From JAEUOS01 sp965279115 (GTDB lineage: Bacteria; Pseudomonadota; Gammaproteobacteria; Burkholderiales; JAEUOS01), in NCBI GenBank assembly GCA_965279115.1, contig OZ257137.1, positions 2,046,001 to 2,110,000 of the forward strand: a DNA stretch of 64,000 nt, given 5' to 3'. Positions 53,972-62,263 of the stretch are shown in pieces. Numbering within the stretch: the stretch's first letter is position 1; each line of letters begins with the position of its first letter. Both the position numbers and the translations under genes were made by a program. Below the pieces are notes generated by a model. That model was not told the origin of the DNA. It saw nothing but the letters and a program-made list of their open reading frames with translations, and did not search any database.

Positions 53972-53990
53972 CCGCCCGCCGCGATCCCGC

Positions 53991-54773
53991 ATGACGAACC
54001 GCGTCGCCCGCCCCTTCCAGAGCTCGCCCATGGCACGCCTGGGCTGGCTCGCGCTTGCCCTCTACCTGCTGTGGGCGATGTCGACGCTCGAATTCAACCT
54101 GGCGAGATTCATCACCGGCCTGGACAACGGCGCGAAGTTCATCCACCGCATGTTCCCGCCCAATTTCGAGCGCTGGGACCTGCTGGTCAAGGGCCTCACC
54201 GAATCACTGCAGATGGCCTTCCTGGCCTCCTTCCTCGGCGTGGTGATCTCGCTGCCGCTGGGCCTGCTTGCGGCGCGCAACCTGCTGCCGGCGGTGGTCA
54301 CCTGGCCGGTGCGGGTGATCATCATCGCCTGCCGCTCCTTCCATCCGGTGATCGTCGCCATCATCTGTGTCAAGGCGGTGGGCTTCGGCGCGCTGGCGGG
54401 CATCATCGCCCTGACGGTGGCCTCGGTGGGCTTTGTCGGCAAGCTCTTCACCGAGGCGATCGAGGAAATCTCCATGAAGCAGATCGAGGCCGTGCGCGCG
54501 ACCGGTGCCTCGTTCATGAACGTGGTGATCTTCGGCGTCATGCCGCAGGTGATGTTCCGCTTCATCGGCTTCTCGGCCTACGAGACCGACGCCAACCTGC
54601 GCAACTCCACCATGGTGGGCATCGTCGGCGCGGGCGGTATCGGCGGCACCCTGTTCGCAGCCTTCCAGCGCTTCGACTACGACTACGTGTTCGCCATCGT
54701 GCTCTCGATCATCGCGCTCATCATGGTGGGCGAGGTGATGCAGATCTGGATCAAGAAAGTGTTCCGCCAATGA
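53991..54773 (+). CDS. phnE: Phosphonate-type ABC transporter permease, first
   Basis: Inner-membrane permease of about 260 residues with six helices. The conserved EAA-type loop is KQIEAVRATGASFMNVVIFG in the C-terminal half. The start ATG at 53991 avoids a long upstream open frame that overlaps the ATPase gene. The stop overlaps the next permease by four bases. Two PhnE-like permeases in a row form a heterodimeric channel. Confidence 0.93.
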   Translation: MTNRVARPFQSSPMARLGWLALALYLLWAMSTLEFNLARFITGLDNGAKFIHRMFPPNFERWDLLVKGLTESLQMAFLASFLGVVISLPLGLLAARNLLPAVVTWPVRVIIIACRSFHPVIVAIICVKAVGFGALAGIIALTVASVGFVGKLFTEAIEEISMKQIEAVRATGASFMNVVIFGVMPQVMFRFIGFSAYETDANLRNSTMVGIVGAGGIGGTLFAAFQRFDYDYVFAIVLSIIALIMVGEVMQIWIKKVFRQ

Positions 54774-55570
54774 GCGAGACCACCACCCGCGAATGGCACC
54801 GCTTTTCGTTGGCCGAGAAGCTTGCACGCTTCTCGATCTACCTCGCGATCGTATTCGCGGTGGCCTGGGCGGCGCACTCGGTGGAGATCATCGTCGAGTT
54901 CATCTGGGACGCGCCGGAGCAGATCGCCGACATGGGCCGGCGCATGTGGCCGGTGGCCTGGGGCTTCTACCCCAAGGGCATACACAGCGCACTGATCGAG
55001 ACCCTCAACATCGCCGCGGTATCCACCCTGCTGGGGGTGCTGATGGCGGTGCCGGTGGGCTTCCTCGCGGCGCGCAACGCCACACCGAACCGGTTTCTCA
55101 ACGCCATCGCGCGCTTCATCCTGGTGGCCACGCGCTCGGTCAACACGCTCCTGTGGGCGCTCTTCTTCGTGGCCGTGTTCGGCCCCGGCGCGCTGGCCGG
55201 CACGCTGGCGATCGCCTTCCATTCGATCGGCTTCATCGGCAAGCTGTTTTCCGAAGCCGTGGAGGATGCGCACCGCGGCGGCATCGAGGCGCTCAGCGCC
55301 GCCGGCGCCTCGAAACTGGCGCTGATCCAGTACGCCTACTGGCCGCAGGTCAAACCCTCGTTCTGGGGCATCGCCCTGTTCCGCTGGGACATCAACGTGC
55401 GCGAATCCGCCGTGCTGGGCCTGGTGGGCGCGGGCGGCCTGGGGATGGCGCTCGACACCGCGATCAACCTGTTCCAGTGGGACCGGGTGGCTCTGATCCT
55501 CGCCACCATTTTCGCGGTGGTGATCGTGGCGGAATTCGTGGTGACCGAGATCCGCAAGCACATCATCTAA
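54770..55570 (+). CDS. phnE: Phosphonate-type ABC transporter permease, second
   Basis: Inner-membrane permease of about 266 residues, paralogous to the first. It has family segments FLAARNATPNRFLNAIARF and the docking loop GGIEALSAAGASKLALIQYA. It is the last transport gene of the unit and is followed 25 bases later by a lipocalin-like protein. ATGA overlap ties it to the first permease. Confidence 0.93.
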   Translation: MSETTTREWHRFSLAEKLARFSIYLAIVFAVAWAAHSVEIIVEFIWDAPEQIADMGRRMWPVAWGFYPKGIHSALIETLNIAAVSTLLGVLMAVPVGFLAARNATPNRFLNAIARFILVATRSVNTLLWALFFVAVFGPGALAGTLAIAFHSIGFIGKLFSEAVEDAHRGGIEALSAAGASKLALIQYAYWPQVKPSFWGIALFRWDINVRESAVLGLVGAGGLGMALDTAINLFQWDRVALILATIFAVVIVAEFVVTEIRKHII

Positions 55571-55595
55571 CCACTGCTTTCCCCGGGAGCAACAC

Positions 55596-56024
55596 ATGAC
55601 TGTCGAAGTGAAGGACCTGCTGGGCGCGTGGCGCCTGGTGAGCTGGTCACTGGTCTACGCCGATGGCCGGGCGCCGGAGTACCCGATGGGCGAGGACGCC
55701 CAGGGCATCATCATGTACACGCCCGACGGCCATGTCAGCGCCACCTTGATGCGCAAGTCGCGACCGGCTGCCGCACCCGCGACGCCGGCCGAGGCGGCGG
55801 CCGCCTTTGCGGAAAGCTTCGCCTACGCCGGCCGCTACGCCTTGCGCGACGGCACCGTGTACCACTCGATCGAGGTAGCCACCAACCCGGCGCTGATAGG
55901 TATCACGTCGACTCGCCACATTCATCTCGAAGATGATTTGCTGACCCTGTCAGGTCCGGATTTCTCTGCAGGAAGCCCGCGCACCCAGCGCATCGTGTGG
56001 CGACGCGCCGTCACCCACCCTTGA
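55596..56024 (+). CDS. Lipocalin-like domain protein
   Basis: A 142-residue small cytoplasmic protein of the lipocalin-like-5 type. It begins LLGAWRLVSWSLVYADGR, a family opening, and includes IIMYTPDGHVSATLM. Such proteins are beta-barrels thought to bind small hydrophobic molecules, often near catabolic genes. GGGAG lies nine bases before the ATG. It may be a late gene of the transporter unit or independent. Confidence 0.82.
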   Translation: MTVEVKDLLGAWRLVSWSLVYADGRAPEYPMGEDAQGIIMYTPDGHVSATLMRKSRPAAAPATPAEAAAAFAESFAYAGRYALRDGTVYHSIEVATNPALIGITSTRHIHLEDDLLTLSGPDFSAGSPRTQRIVWRRAVTHP

Positions 56025-56038
56025 GCCGCCGCGAGCGC

Positions 56039-56503
56039 TCAGGCCGGGGGTGACGCCGGCGGCGGCGCCGGCTTGAGCCCGTAGCGCATCATCACCTCCA
56101 TCAACTTCGCCTTGTCCGGCGGCCCGCCCGCATTGACGATCCCGGCGACATCGCGAAAGTACTGTTCGCCGATGTCCGGCGTGTTGGTGATGAGCCCGAC
56201 CGCCGCCTCGCCGTGCGGATTGCTGAACCCGTGCACCACGCCGCGCGGTGTGAACATGCCTTCGCCGGGCTTGAGGTCGCGCGTCTCGGCGCCCACCGTG
56301 TAGCGCAAAGTGCCCTTGAGCATGTAGATGTACTCGTCATTGGCGGAATGGCTGTGCGGCGGCGGAACATTGGACCCGGGCGGCACCGTCAGTTCGAAGA
56401 CCCCCAGATGCTGCCCGGCCGAGCCATCGAGCAAATAACGGATTTCCAGTTGGCCAACCCTGACCGGGCCTGCGCCGCCGGGATGCGCAATAGACGCATT
56501 CAT
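56039..56503 (-). CDS. Cupin-domain protein
   Basis: A 154-residue small-barrel protein. The first cupin motif reads PPPHSHSANDEYIYMLKG with two His and one Glu ligand for a divalent metal, and the second includes PRGVVHGFSNPHGE. These metal-binding cupins have varied catalytic and sensing roles. It is divergent from the MarR gene across a region with an inverted repeat and so is a likely target. Substrate unknown. Confidence 0.85.
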   Translation of the reverse strand: MNASIAHPGGAGPVRVGQLEIRYLLDGSAGQHLGVFELTVPPGSNVPPPHSHSANDEYIYMLKGTLRYTVGAETRDLKPGEGMFTPRGVVHGFSNPHGEAAVGLITNTPDIGEQYFRDVAGIVNAGGPPDKAKLMEVMMRYGLKPAPPPASPPA

Positions 56504-56515
56504 GGATTCCCCTGA

Positions 56516-56532
56516 CGTAAAATTACTTTACG
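56516..56532. promoter_or_regulatory. Candidate MarR operator CGTAAA-N5-TTTACG
   Basis: A perfect 6-bp inverted repeat lies 12 bases from the cupin start and 25 bases from the MarR start. MarR proteins commonly bind such palindromes in divergent promoters. The AT-rich patch contrasts with the local GC content. Confidence 0.5.
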
Positions 56533-56557
56533 AGAACTGTACAAATCCTTTACCAAC

Positions 56558-57034
56558 ATGTCAATCGCCCCGAAACGCCGGCAGCCGCGCGGCACCCCGA
56601 CTCCACTCCTGGGGGCACTGCTGCGCATCGCCCATGAAGAGTTCACGGGATCCATGCTGCTCCACTTGCGCGCGCAAGGCATTGAACTCTCGGTAACCGA
56701 ATACCGCGTGCTGCGCTATCCGGGTCCGGATGGTGTACGGCCAATCGACCTCGCGGAACGCTGCAACCTCAGCCGCCAGGCGATGAACTACACGCTTGCC
56801 GGACTTGAACAGCGCGGATTGATCGAGCGCCGGGTAGCGCCCGGCCGTGCCACCCGGCTGGTGTACGCCACCGCGCGTGGGTGGGAGGTTTTCAACGCCT
56901 TGCGGACCGCGGTCGACGCGGTCGAGCGCGACTGGATCAAGCGATTCGGCAAACGACGGGTGGCTGGTCTCCACGGTGTGCTGCTCGATATCGCCATCGG
57001 GCTGGGAAAGGTCGATGCGCCCCGGCCATCCTGA
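56558..57034 (+). CDS. MarR-family transcriptional regulator
   Basis: A 158-residue winged-helix regulator. RPIDLAERCNLSRQAMNYTL and GLEQRGLIERR are recognition-helix and wing segments of MarR proteins. It is divergent from the cupin gene and probably controls that gene and itself through the palindrome between them, releasing when a phenolic or similar ligand binds. The ATG at 56558 is the first of the frame. The glutaminase fusion gene follows 93 bases later and may be in the same unit. Confidence 0.9.
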   Translation: MSIAPKRRQPRGTPTPLLGALLRIAHEEFTGSMLLHLRAQGIELSVTEYRVLRYPGPDGVRPIDLAERCNLSRQAMNYTLAGLEQRGLIERRVAPGRATRLVYATARGWEVFNALRTAVDAVERDWIKRFGKRRVAGLHGVLLDIAIGLGKVDAPRPS

Positions 57035-57127
57035 TCAGGCAAGCATCAGGATGGCGCAACCGTCGAACCCGGCTGGCTCGACTATTGCTAACCCCAATAG
57101 GGTTGCACTCCTCGATATTCAAGCCAC

Positions 57128-58972
57128 GTGTCCGAAACAACCGCACTCCCGATTTCCCCTTCTCCGATCGAGCGATACCTGCAGGATCTGCACGCGCGCC
57201 ACGCCGGCTACGCCGAAGGCCGGGTCGCCGACTACATCCCCGAACTGGCCAAGGCCAACCCGGACTGGTTCGGCATCTGCATCGCCACCCGCGACGGGCA
57301 TGTATACGAGATCGGCGACACCCGCACGCACTTCACCATCCAGTCGGTATCCAAGGCACTCTCGTACGGTCTGGCGCTGGAGGATCGCGGCGAGGAGTTC
57401 ATCCTTTCGCGCATCGGCGTGGAACCTTCCGGCGACGCCTTCAACGCCATCAGCCTGAAGCCGGAGTCCGGCGCACCGTTCAACCCGATGATCAACGCCG
57501 GTGCCATCGCGGTGTGCGGCCAGGTGCGCGCAACGCAGGGCAAGAGCCGCTTCGAGCGCATCCTCGAGTACCTGTCCGGCTGCGCCGGCCGCAGCCTGGA
57601 TGTCGATGAGGCGGTGTACCGCTCGGAAAGCGAAACCGGGCACCGCAACCGCGCCATCGGCTGGATGCTGCGCAACTTCGACATCGTCGACGAGGAGCCC
57701 ACCGGGATCCTCGAGACCTACTTCCGGCAATGTGCGATTCGCGTCACCTGCCGCGACCTCGCGGTCATCGGCGCCACGCTCGCCAACGACGGTCGCAATC
57801 CGCTCACCCGCGAGCAGGCCATCGCGCCGGAACACGTGCACCACATGCTCTCGGTGATGTCATCCTCGGGCATGTACGATTTTTCCGGCGAATGGCTGTA
57901 TCGCGTGGGGTTGCCGGCCAAGAGTGGCGTGGGTGGCGGCATCCTCGCGGTGCTGCCCGGCCAGCTGGGCATAGGCGTGTTCTCGCCGCCGCTGGATTCA
58001 CAAGGCAACAGCGCGCGCGGCATCCGCGTCTGCGCCGACCTGTCGCGTGAAATGTCCTTGCACCTGTTCGCCAACGGCACCGCGCCGCAACCTGCGGTAC
58101 GGCTCTGGTACGACGCCAGCCAGGTCTCGTCGCGGCGGCGCCGTTCCGCACAGCACCAGCAAACCCTGCGCGGCAGCGGCCACCGCATCCGCCTGATCGA
58201 ACTGCAGGGTGAACTGATTTTCTCGACCTTCGAGCCGGTGGTGCGGCTGACATTGAAACAGGCGCCCTATTGCCAGATCCTGATCCTCAACCTGCGCAAC
58301 GTGGCCAGCATAGACCGCGTGACCTTGCGCCTGATCGCCCAGCTGAACTCCAGCCTGGCGGCTCAGGGCGTCATGCTTATGCTCTGCTATGCCTCGCGGT
58401 TCGCCGAAGCCTTGCGCGTGCAGGGCATCGCCGCGGAGACGATCTTCCCGGACGACGACTCTGCCCTGGAACACTGCGAAGACCGCCTGTTGCGCGAATT
58501 GCTGGGCACCAGCTGGGACGCGGCACAGACCGTGCGTTTGCGCGAGGCGCCACTGCTCGTCGGGCTGTCCGACGAAGACCTGGCCTGGCTGGATGCCGCC
58601 ATGCCGGTGGTGGACGTCAAGCCTGGCGACCTCCTGATCCGCGCCGGCGATGCCAGCGACCGCCTCTACCTCCTGCTGGTGGGGTCAGTGGTGGTGCGGC
58701 TGCCCTCCGAGACCGGCGGGTCCGGGCGGCGCATCAATGTGTTCCACCCCGGCATGTGCTTCGGCGAGATGGGCTTCCTGGACGGCTCGCCGCGCTCGGC
58801 GGATGTGGTCGCCACCTCCGCCGTGGTGGCCCGGGTGATCGACCGTGCGCTGTTTGATCGGCTGGAGAAGGAGCGCCCGAATGCCACCATCCGCCTGCTG
58901 GAAGGACTGGCGCGTCAGTTGTCGGCCAACCTGCGGCGCACCAACGCGGAGGCGGCGGCGTTCAAGGGCTGA
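57128..58972 (+). CDS. glsA: Glutaminase A fused to STAS and cyclic-nucleotide-binding domains
   Basis: A 614-residue three-domain protein. The glutaminase domain (about 1-325) is the serine-dependent type: Ser73 and Lys76 in QSVSK form the SxxK dyad, with Asn123 in PMINAGA and AKSGVGGG at 264-271. A STAS-like domain (about 352-445) follows; the residue aligned with the phosphorylatable Ser of SpoIIAA is Val398. A Crp-type cyclic-nucleotide domain (about 470-600) has an intact phosphate cassette FGEMGFLDGSPRSA with Glu547 and Arg556. The enzyme converts glutamine to glutamate and ammonia, and is probably gated by a nucleotide. It is cytoplasmic and monocistronic. Confidence 0.93.
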   Translation: MSETTALPISPSPIERYLQDLHARHAGYAEGRVADYIPELAKANPDWFGICIATRDGHVYEIGDTRTHFTIQSVSKALSYGLALEDRGEEFILSRIGVEPSGDAFNAISLKPESGAPFNPMINAGAIAVCGQVRATQGKSRFERILEYLSGCAGRSLDVDEAVYRSESETGHRNRAIGWMLRNFDIVDEEPTGILETYFRQCAIRVTCRDLAVIGATLANDGRNPLTREQAIAPEHVHHMLSVMSSSGMYDFSGEWLYRVGLPAKSGVGGGILAVLPGQLGIGVFSPPLDSQGNSARGIRVCADLSREMSLHLFANGTAPQPAVRLWYDASQVSSRRRRSAQHQQTLRGSGHRIRLIELQGELIFSTFEPVVRLTLKQAPYCQILILNLRNVASIDRVTLRLIAQLNSSLAAQGVMLMLCYASRFAEALRVQGIAAETIFPDDDSALEHCEDRLLRELLGTSWDAAQTVRLREAPLLVGLSDEDLAWLDAAMPVVDVKPGDLLIRAGDASDRLYLLLVGSVVVRLPSETGGSGRRINVFHPGMCFGEMGFLDGSPRSADVVATSAVVARVIDRALFDRLEKERPNATIRLLEGLARQLSANLRRTNAEAAAFKG

Positions 58973-59065
58973 CGCGCGGGTCATCGCGGCGCCCCGGCCA
59001 GAACACCGGACAGGCGGGTTGCCCAGTCAATGCGCGAACCACCAAATCATCACATGTAACGAGCC

Positions 59066-59120
59066 TGGCAACACCATCGCCATATTCAATTGCCAAAACA
59101 CTATCGTAATATTTCATTGC
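59066..59120 (+). promoter_or_regulatory. Imperfect 22-bp direct repeat with a sigma-54-like element upstream of the PEP-CTERM gene
   Basis: Copies at 59072-59093 and 59099-59120 match at 17 of 22 positions and lie in an AT-rich stretch. A TGGCA (59066-59070) spaced from TCGC (59077-59080) resembles a -24/-12 element (consensus TGGCAC-N5-TTGC) with one mismatch at -12. The ATG is at 59253, so the leader would be about 160 bases. The sigma-54 assignment is tentative. Confidence 0.35.
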
Positions 59121-59252
59121 TAGCCTGACGAGCGAGCCCGGAAAGCGTCTGGCGCAAACCTGGGGTCGGGACGTCCACCATGCTGGGAAACCGGGATGGC
59201 CATTCGAGGCCTGGTGCTCGTTTTTCCGTTCGCGTTTCCACAGGAGATCGTC

Positions 59253-60344
59253 ATGTCCCTCAGCTCGATTCGGCTCGCAGTCGTCGCAGGCCTGCTTCTT
59301 GGTATGACCCCGGCTACGCACGCCAGTTTTGTGATTCCCACTGAATGGCGTGTACAGGAAATTTCAATCAGTACAAAAGATCTCCTCTACGACCCGGTGC
59401 GCGATCGACTGCTGGCCAGCATTCCTTCAGCCGGCGGTGCGCTCCTCGGCAATACGATCAGCGTGATCAATCCGTACTCCGGGCTGGTCGAACGGTCCAC
59501 GTTCGTTGGCAGCGAACCAAACCGGATGGCACTCTCGTCGGACGCCAGCACGCTGTATGTCGGGCTGGACGGTTCCGCGCGGGTGCGGCGCTACGACGTA
59601 GCCACTGGCATAGCTGGCTCGCAATTTCTCCTCGGTTCCGACTCGTTTTTCGGACCCACCTATGCCGACGACCTGTCGGTACAGCCCGGCAATGCGAATG
59701 TGGTTGCTGTATCGAGGCGCTACCAGGGCGTCAGCCCACGCCATGCGGGTGTCGCGATATTCGATAACGGTGTAATGCGTTCCGTCACCACAGGCACACA
59801 TACTGGCAGCAACGTCATCGCGTTCAGCAGCGATCCCGGCGTCCTGTATGGCTACAACAATGAAACCACGGATTTCGGTTTCCGAACCATGCAGGTCAAT
59901 TCATCGGGCGTCACGATCACGAATACTACGGCTGGCCTGATCGGCAGTTTCGGTGTCGACATCGAGTACCAAGCGGGAATGGTCTACGCAACCAATGGCA
60001 GGGTCGTGGACACCGCCTTCCCACCCTCGATCCTGGGCACTTTTTCTGCCGGCGGCGCCATCGAACCAGATACGACCAATCACCTCATGTTCGTGGTGGA
60101 CAGCGGGAAAAGCTTGCGCATTTTCAATCAGGACACGTTTGTCCCGCTTGGGTCATTCTCGATCGCGGGAGTCAATGGCACGGCCAGGGACCTGGTCAGG
60201 TTCGGCGCCAACGGACTTGCATTCAGAACGGATGCCGGCGAACTCTTTCTCCTGACACCCGTACCAGAGCCCGAGGCGTACCTCATGTTCCTTGCGGGAC
60301 TATGCGTGCTGGCGTCAGCACGCGCGAGACGCAAAAAGGCCTGA
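59253..60344 (+). CDS. PEP-CTERM sorting-signal protein with beta-propeller-like body
   Basis: A 363-residue exported protein. A Sec signal (AVVAGLLLGMTPATHAS) starts it, and the C-terminus has the PEP-CTERM tripartite tail: VPEPEA, a hydrophobic helix (YLMFLAGLCVLASA) and basic RARRKK. An exosortase elsewhere would cleave and anchor it to an extracellular polysaccharide matrix. The body has repeating short strand patterns (SVINPYSGLVERSTFVG) like YVTN-type propellers. AGGAG precedes the ATG. Codon use is visibly less GC-rich than in neighbouring genes, which hints at different evolution or transfer. Confidence 0.88.
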   Translation: MSLSSIRLAVVAGLLLGMTPATHASFVIPTEWRVQEISISTKDLLYDPVRDRLLASIPSAGGALLGNTISVINPYSGLVERSTFVGSEPNRMALSSDASTLYVGLDGSARVRRYDVATGIAGSQFLLGSDSFFGPTYADDLSVQPGNANVVAVSRRYQGVSPRHAGVAIFDNGVMRSVTTGTHTGSNVIAFSSDPGVLYGYNNETTDFGFRTMQVNSSGVTITNTTAGLIGSFGVDIEYQAGMVYATNGRVVDTAFPPSILGTFSAGGAIEPDTTNHLMFVVDSGKSLRIFNQDTFVPLGSFSIAGVNGTARDLVRFGANGLAFRTDAGELFLLTPVPEPEAYLMFLAGLCVLASARARRKKA

Positions 60345-60395
60345 CGAGCAGGCGTAGCCCACCCTACCTCCCCGGGCAGAGTGGGCAAGCAACGC

Positions 60396-62222
60396 TCAGT
60401 GGTTGTCGCGCGGCACGCCGAAGGTGGCGTGGATCTTCTGGTACTTGACCGCCGGCTTTAACACCATGCCGTTGGACAACTCGTCGACGATGCCACGCTG
60501 GATCTCCTGCCACGGCGTCTGGCTGGCCGGCGCCTGGTAGCCACCATTCTTCTCGAACTCGGCGCGGCGTTTCGCCAGTTCTTCGTCCGTGATGAGAATA
60601 TTGGCAGTGCGCTTCTTCAAGTCGATACGCACGCGGTCGCCGGTGCGTAGCAGAGCCAGGCCGCCGCCGGTGGCGGCTTCGGGGGAGGCGTTGAGGATGG
60701 AAGGCGACCCTGACGTACCGGACTGGCGGCCGTCACCGATGCACGGCAGGGAGGTGATGCCCTTCTTGATCAGGTAGGCCGGCGGACGCATGTTCACCAC
60801 CTCGGCCGCACCGGGGTAGCCCACCGGGCCCACGCCGCGGATGAAGAGCATGGTGTTGGCATCGATCTTCATCTTGGGGTCGTCGATGCGGTGGTGGTAG
60901 TCCTCCGGACCGTCGAAGACGATGGCCTTGCCCTCGAAGGCCATCGGGTCGGCCGGGTTCTCGAGGTAGCGCTTGCGGAATTCCTCGGTGATCACCGAGG
61001 TCTTCATGATGGCCGAATCGAACAGGTTGCCCTTGATGTTGAGGAAGCCGGCCTTCTTCTGCATCGGCTTCTTGTAGGGCAGGATCACCTTGCGGTCGCT
61101 GGTGAATTTGCCGGTGCAGTTGTCGATGAGCGTCTTGCCGTTGGCCGTGACCGCGGGTTTGATGCGGCCTTGCGCGATGAGTTCGGCCACCACCGCCGGC
61201 AGGCCGCCTGCACGGTAATAGTCCTCACCCAGGTATTCGCCAGCCGGCTGCATGTTCACCAAGAGCGGCACGTCGTAGCCGACCTTTTCCCAGTCGTTGT
61301 TGTCGAGCTTCACGCCGATGTGGCGCGCGATCGCGTTCACGTGGATGGGGGCGTTGGTCGAGCCGCCGATGGCGGAATTGACGACGATGGTGTTCTCGAA
61401 GGCCTCGCGGGTGAGGATGTCGGAAGGCTTGAGGTTCTCGTGCACCATCTCGACGATGCGCCGGCCGGTCATATAGGCCATTTCCTGGCGGTCGCGATAC
61501 GGCGCCGGGATCGCCGCCGCGCCGGGCAGGGTCATGCCCATGGCTTCGGCCAATGCGTTCATGGTCGAGGCCGTGCCCATGGTGTTGCAATGCCCGGTCG
61601 AAGGCGCCGAGGAGGCCACCAGTTCGAGGAAGCCCTTGTAGTCGATCTCGCCGGCGGCCATCATCTCGCGCGCCTTCCAGACGATGGTGCCGGAACCGGT
61701 GCGCTCACCCTTGTGCCAGCCGTTCAACATCGGGCCGGAATTGAGCGCGATGGCCGGAATGTCCACCGTGGCGGCGGCCATGATCTGCGCCGGGGTGGTC
61801 TTGTCGCAGCCAGTGGTGAGCACCACGCCGTCGATCGGGTAACCGTAGAGCATCTCGACCAACGACAGGTATTGCAGGTTGCGATCCAGCGCCGCGGTGG
61901 GACGTTTGCAGGTTTCCTGGATCGGATGAATCGGGAACTCCAGCACCACGCCGCCGGCGTCGCGTACGCCTTCGCGCACCCGCTCGGCCAGCACGATGTG
62001 GTGGCGGTTGCAAGGCGAGATGTCCGAGCCCGACTGCGCCAGGCCGATGATCGGCCGGCCCGACTGCAGTTCGGCAAACGACAGGCCGTAGTTCATGGTG
62101 CGCTCCAGATACAGCGCGGTCATGTCGGCGTTGTCCGGATTGTCGAACCAGGCGGTGGAGCGCAACCTGGTTTGCTTGCCCTTCTTGCGGGCGACGGTCT
62201 GCGCGACTTTTTTGGCTGCCAT
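60396..62222 (-). CDS. IlvD/Edd-family dehydratase, probable sugar-acid (L-arabinonate-type) dehydratase
   Basis: A 608-residue iron-sulfur dehydratase that removes water from a sugar acid or dihydroxy acid to form a 2-keto acid. The three cluster cysteines are Cys71 (SPCNRHH), Cys139 (TTGCDKTTP) and Cys212 (TGHCNTMGT). The sequence FPIHPIQETCKRPTAALDRN is typical of the arabinonate/galactonate-type branch rather than of biosynthetic IlvD. A Lys-rich leader (AAKKVAQTVARKKGKQTR) extends the N-terminus. It is adjacent to, and co-directional with, the truncated sulfatase. Confidence 0.9.
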   Translation of the reverse strand: MAAKKVAQTVARKKGKQTRLRSTAWFDNPDNADMTALYLERTMNYGLSFAELQSGRPIIGLAQSGSDISPCNRHHIVLAERVREGVRDAGGVVLEFPIHPIQETCKRPTAALDRNLQYLSLVEMLYGYPIDGVVLTTGCDKTTPAQIMAAATVDIPAIALNSGPMLNGWHKGERTGSGTIVWKAREMMAAGEIDYKGFLELVASSAPSTGHCNTMGTASTMNALAEAMGMTLPGAAAIPAPYRDRQEMAYMTGRRIVEMVHENLKPSDILTREAFENTIVVNSAIGGSTNAPIHVNAIARHIGVKLDNNDWEKVGYDVPLLVNMQPAGEYLGEDYYRAGGLPAVVAELIAQGRIKPAVTANGKTLIDNCTGKFTSDRKVILPYKKPMQKKAGFLNIKGNLFDSAIMKTSVITEEFRKRYLENPADPMAFEGKAIVFDGPEDYHHRIDDPKMKIDANTMLFIRGVGPVGYPGAAEVVNMRPPAYLIKKGITSLPCIGDGRQSGTSGSPSILNASPEAATGGGLALLRTGDRVRIDLKKRTANILITDEELAKRRAEFEKNGGYQAPASQTPWQEIQRGIVDELSNGMVLKPAVKYQKIHATFGVPRDNH

Positions 62223-62263
62223 GGACGGTGTTCCTCCTTGAAAGAGGCGCTACTTTAGCAGCC

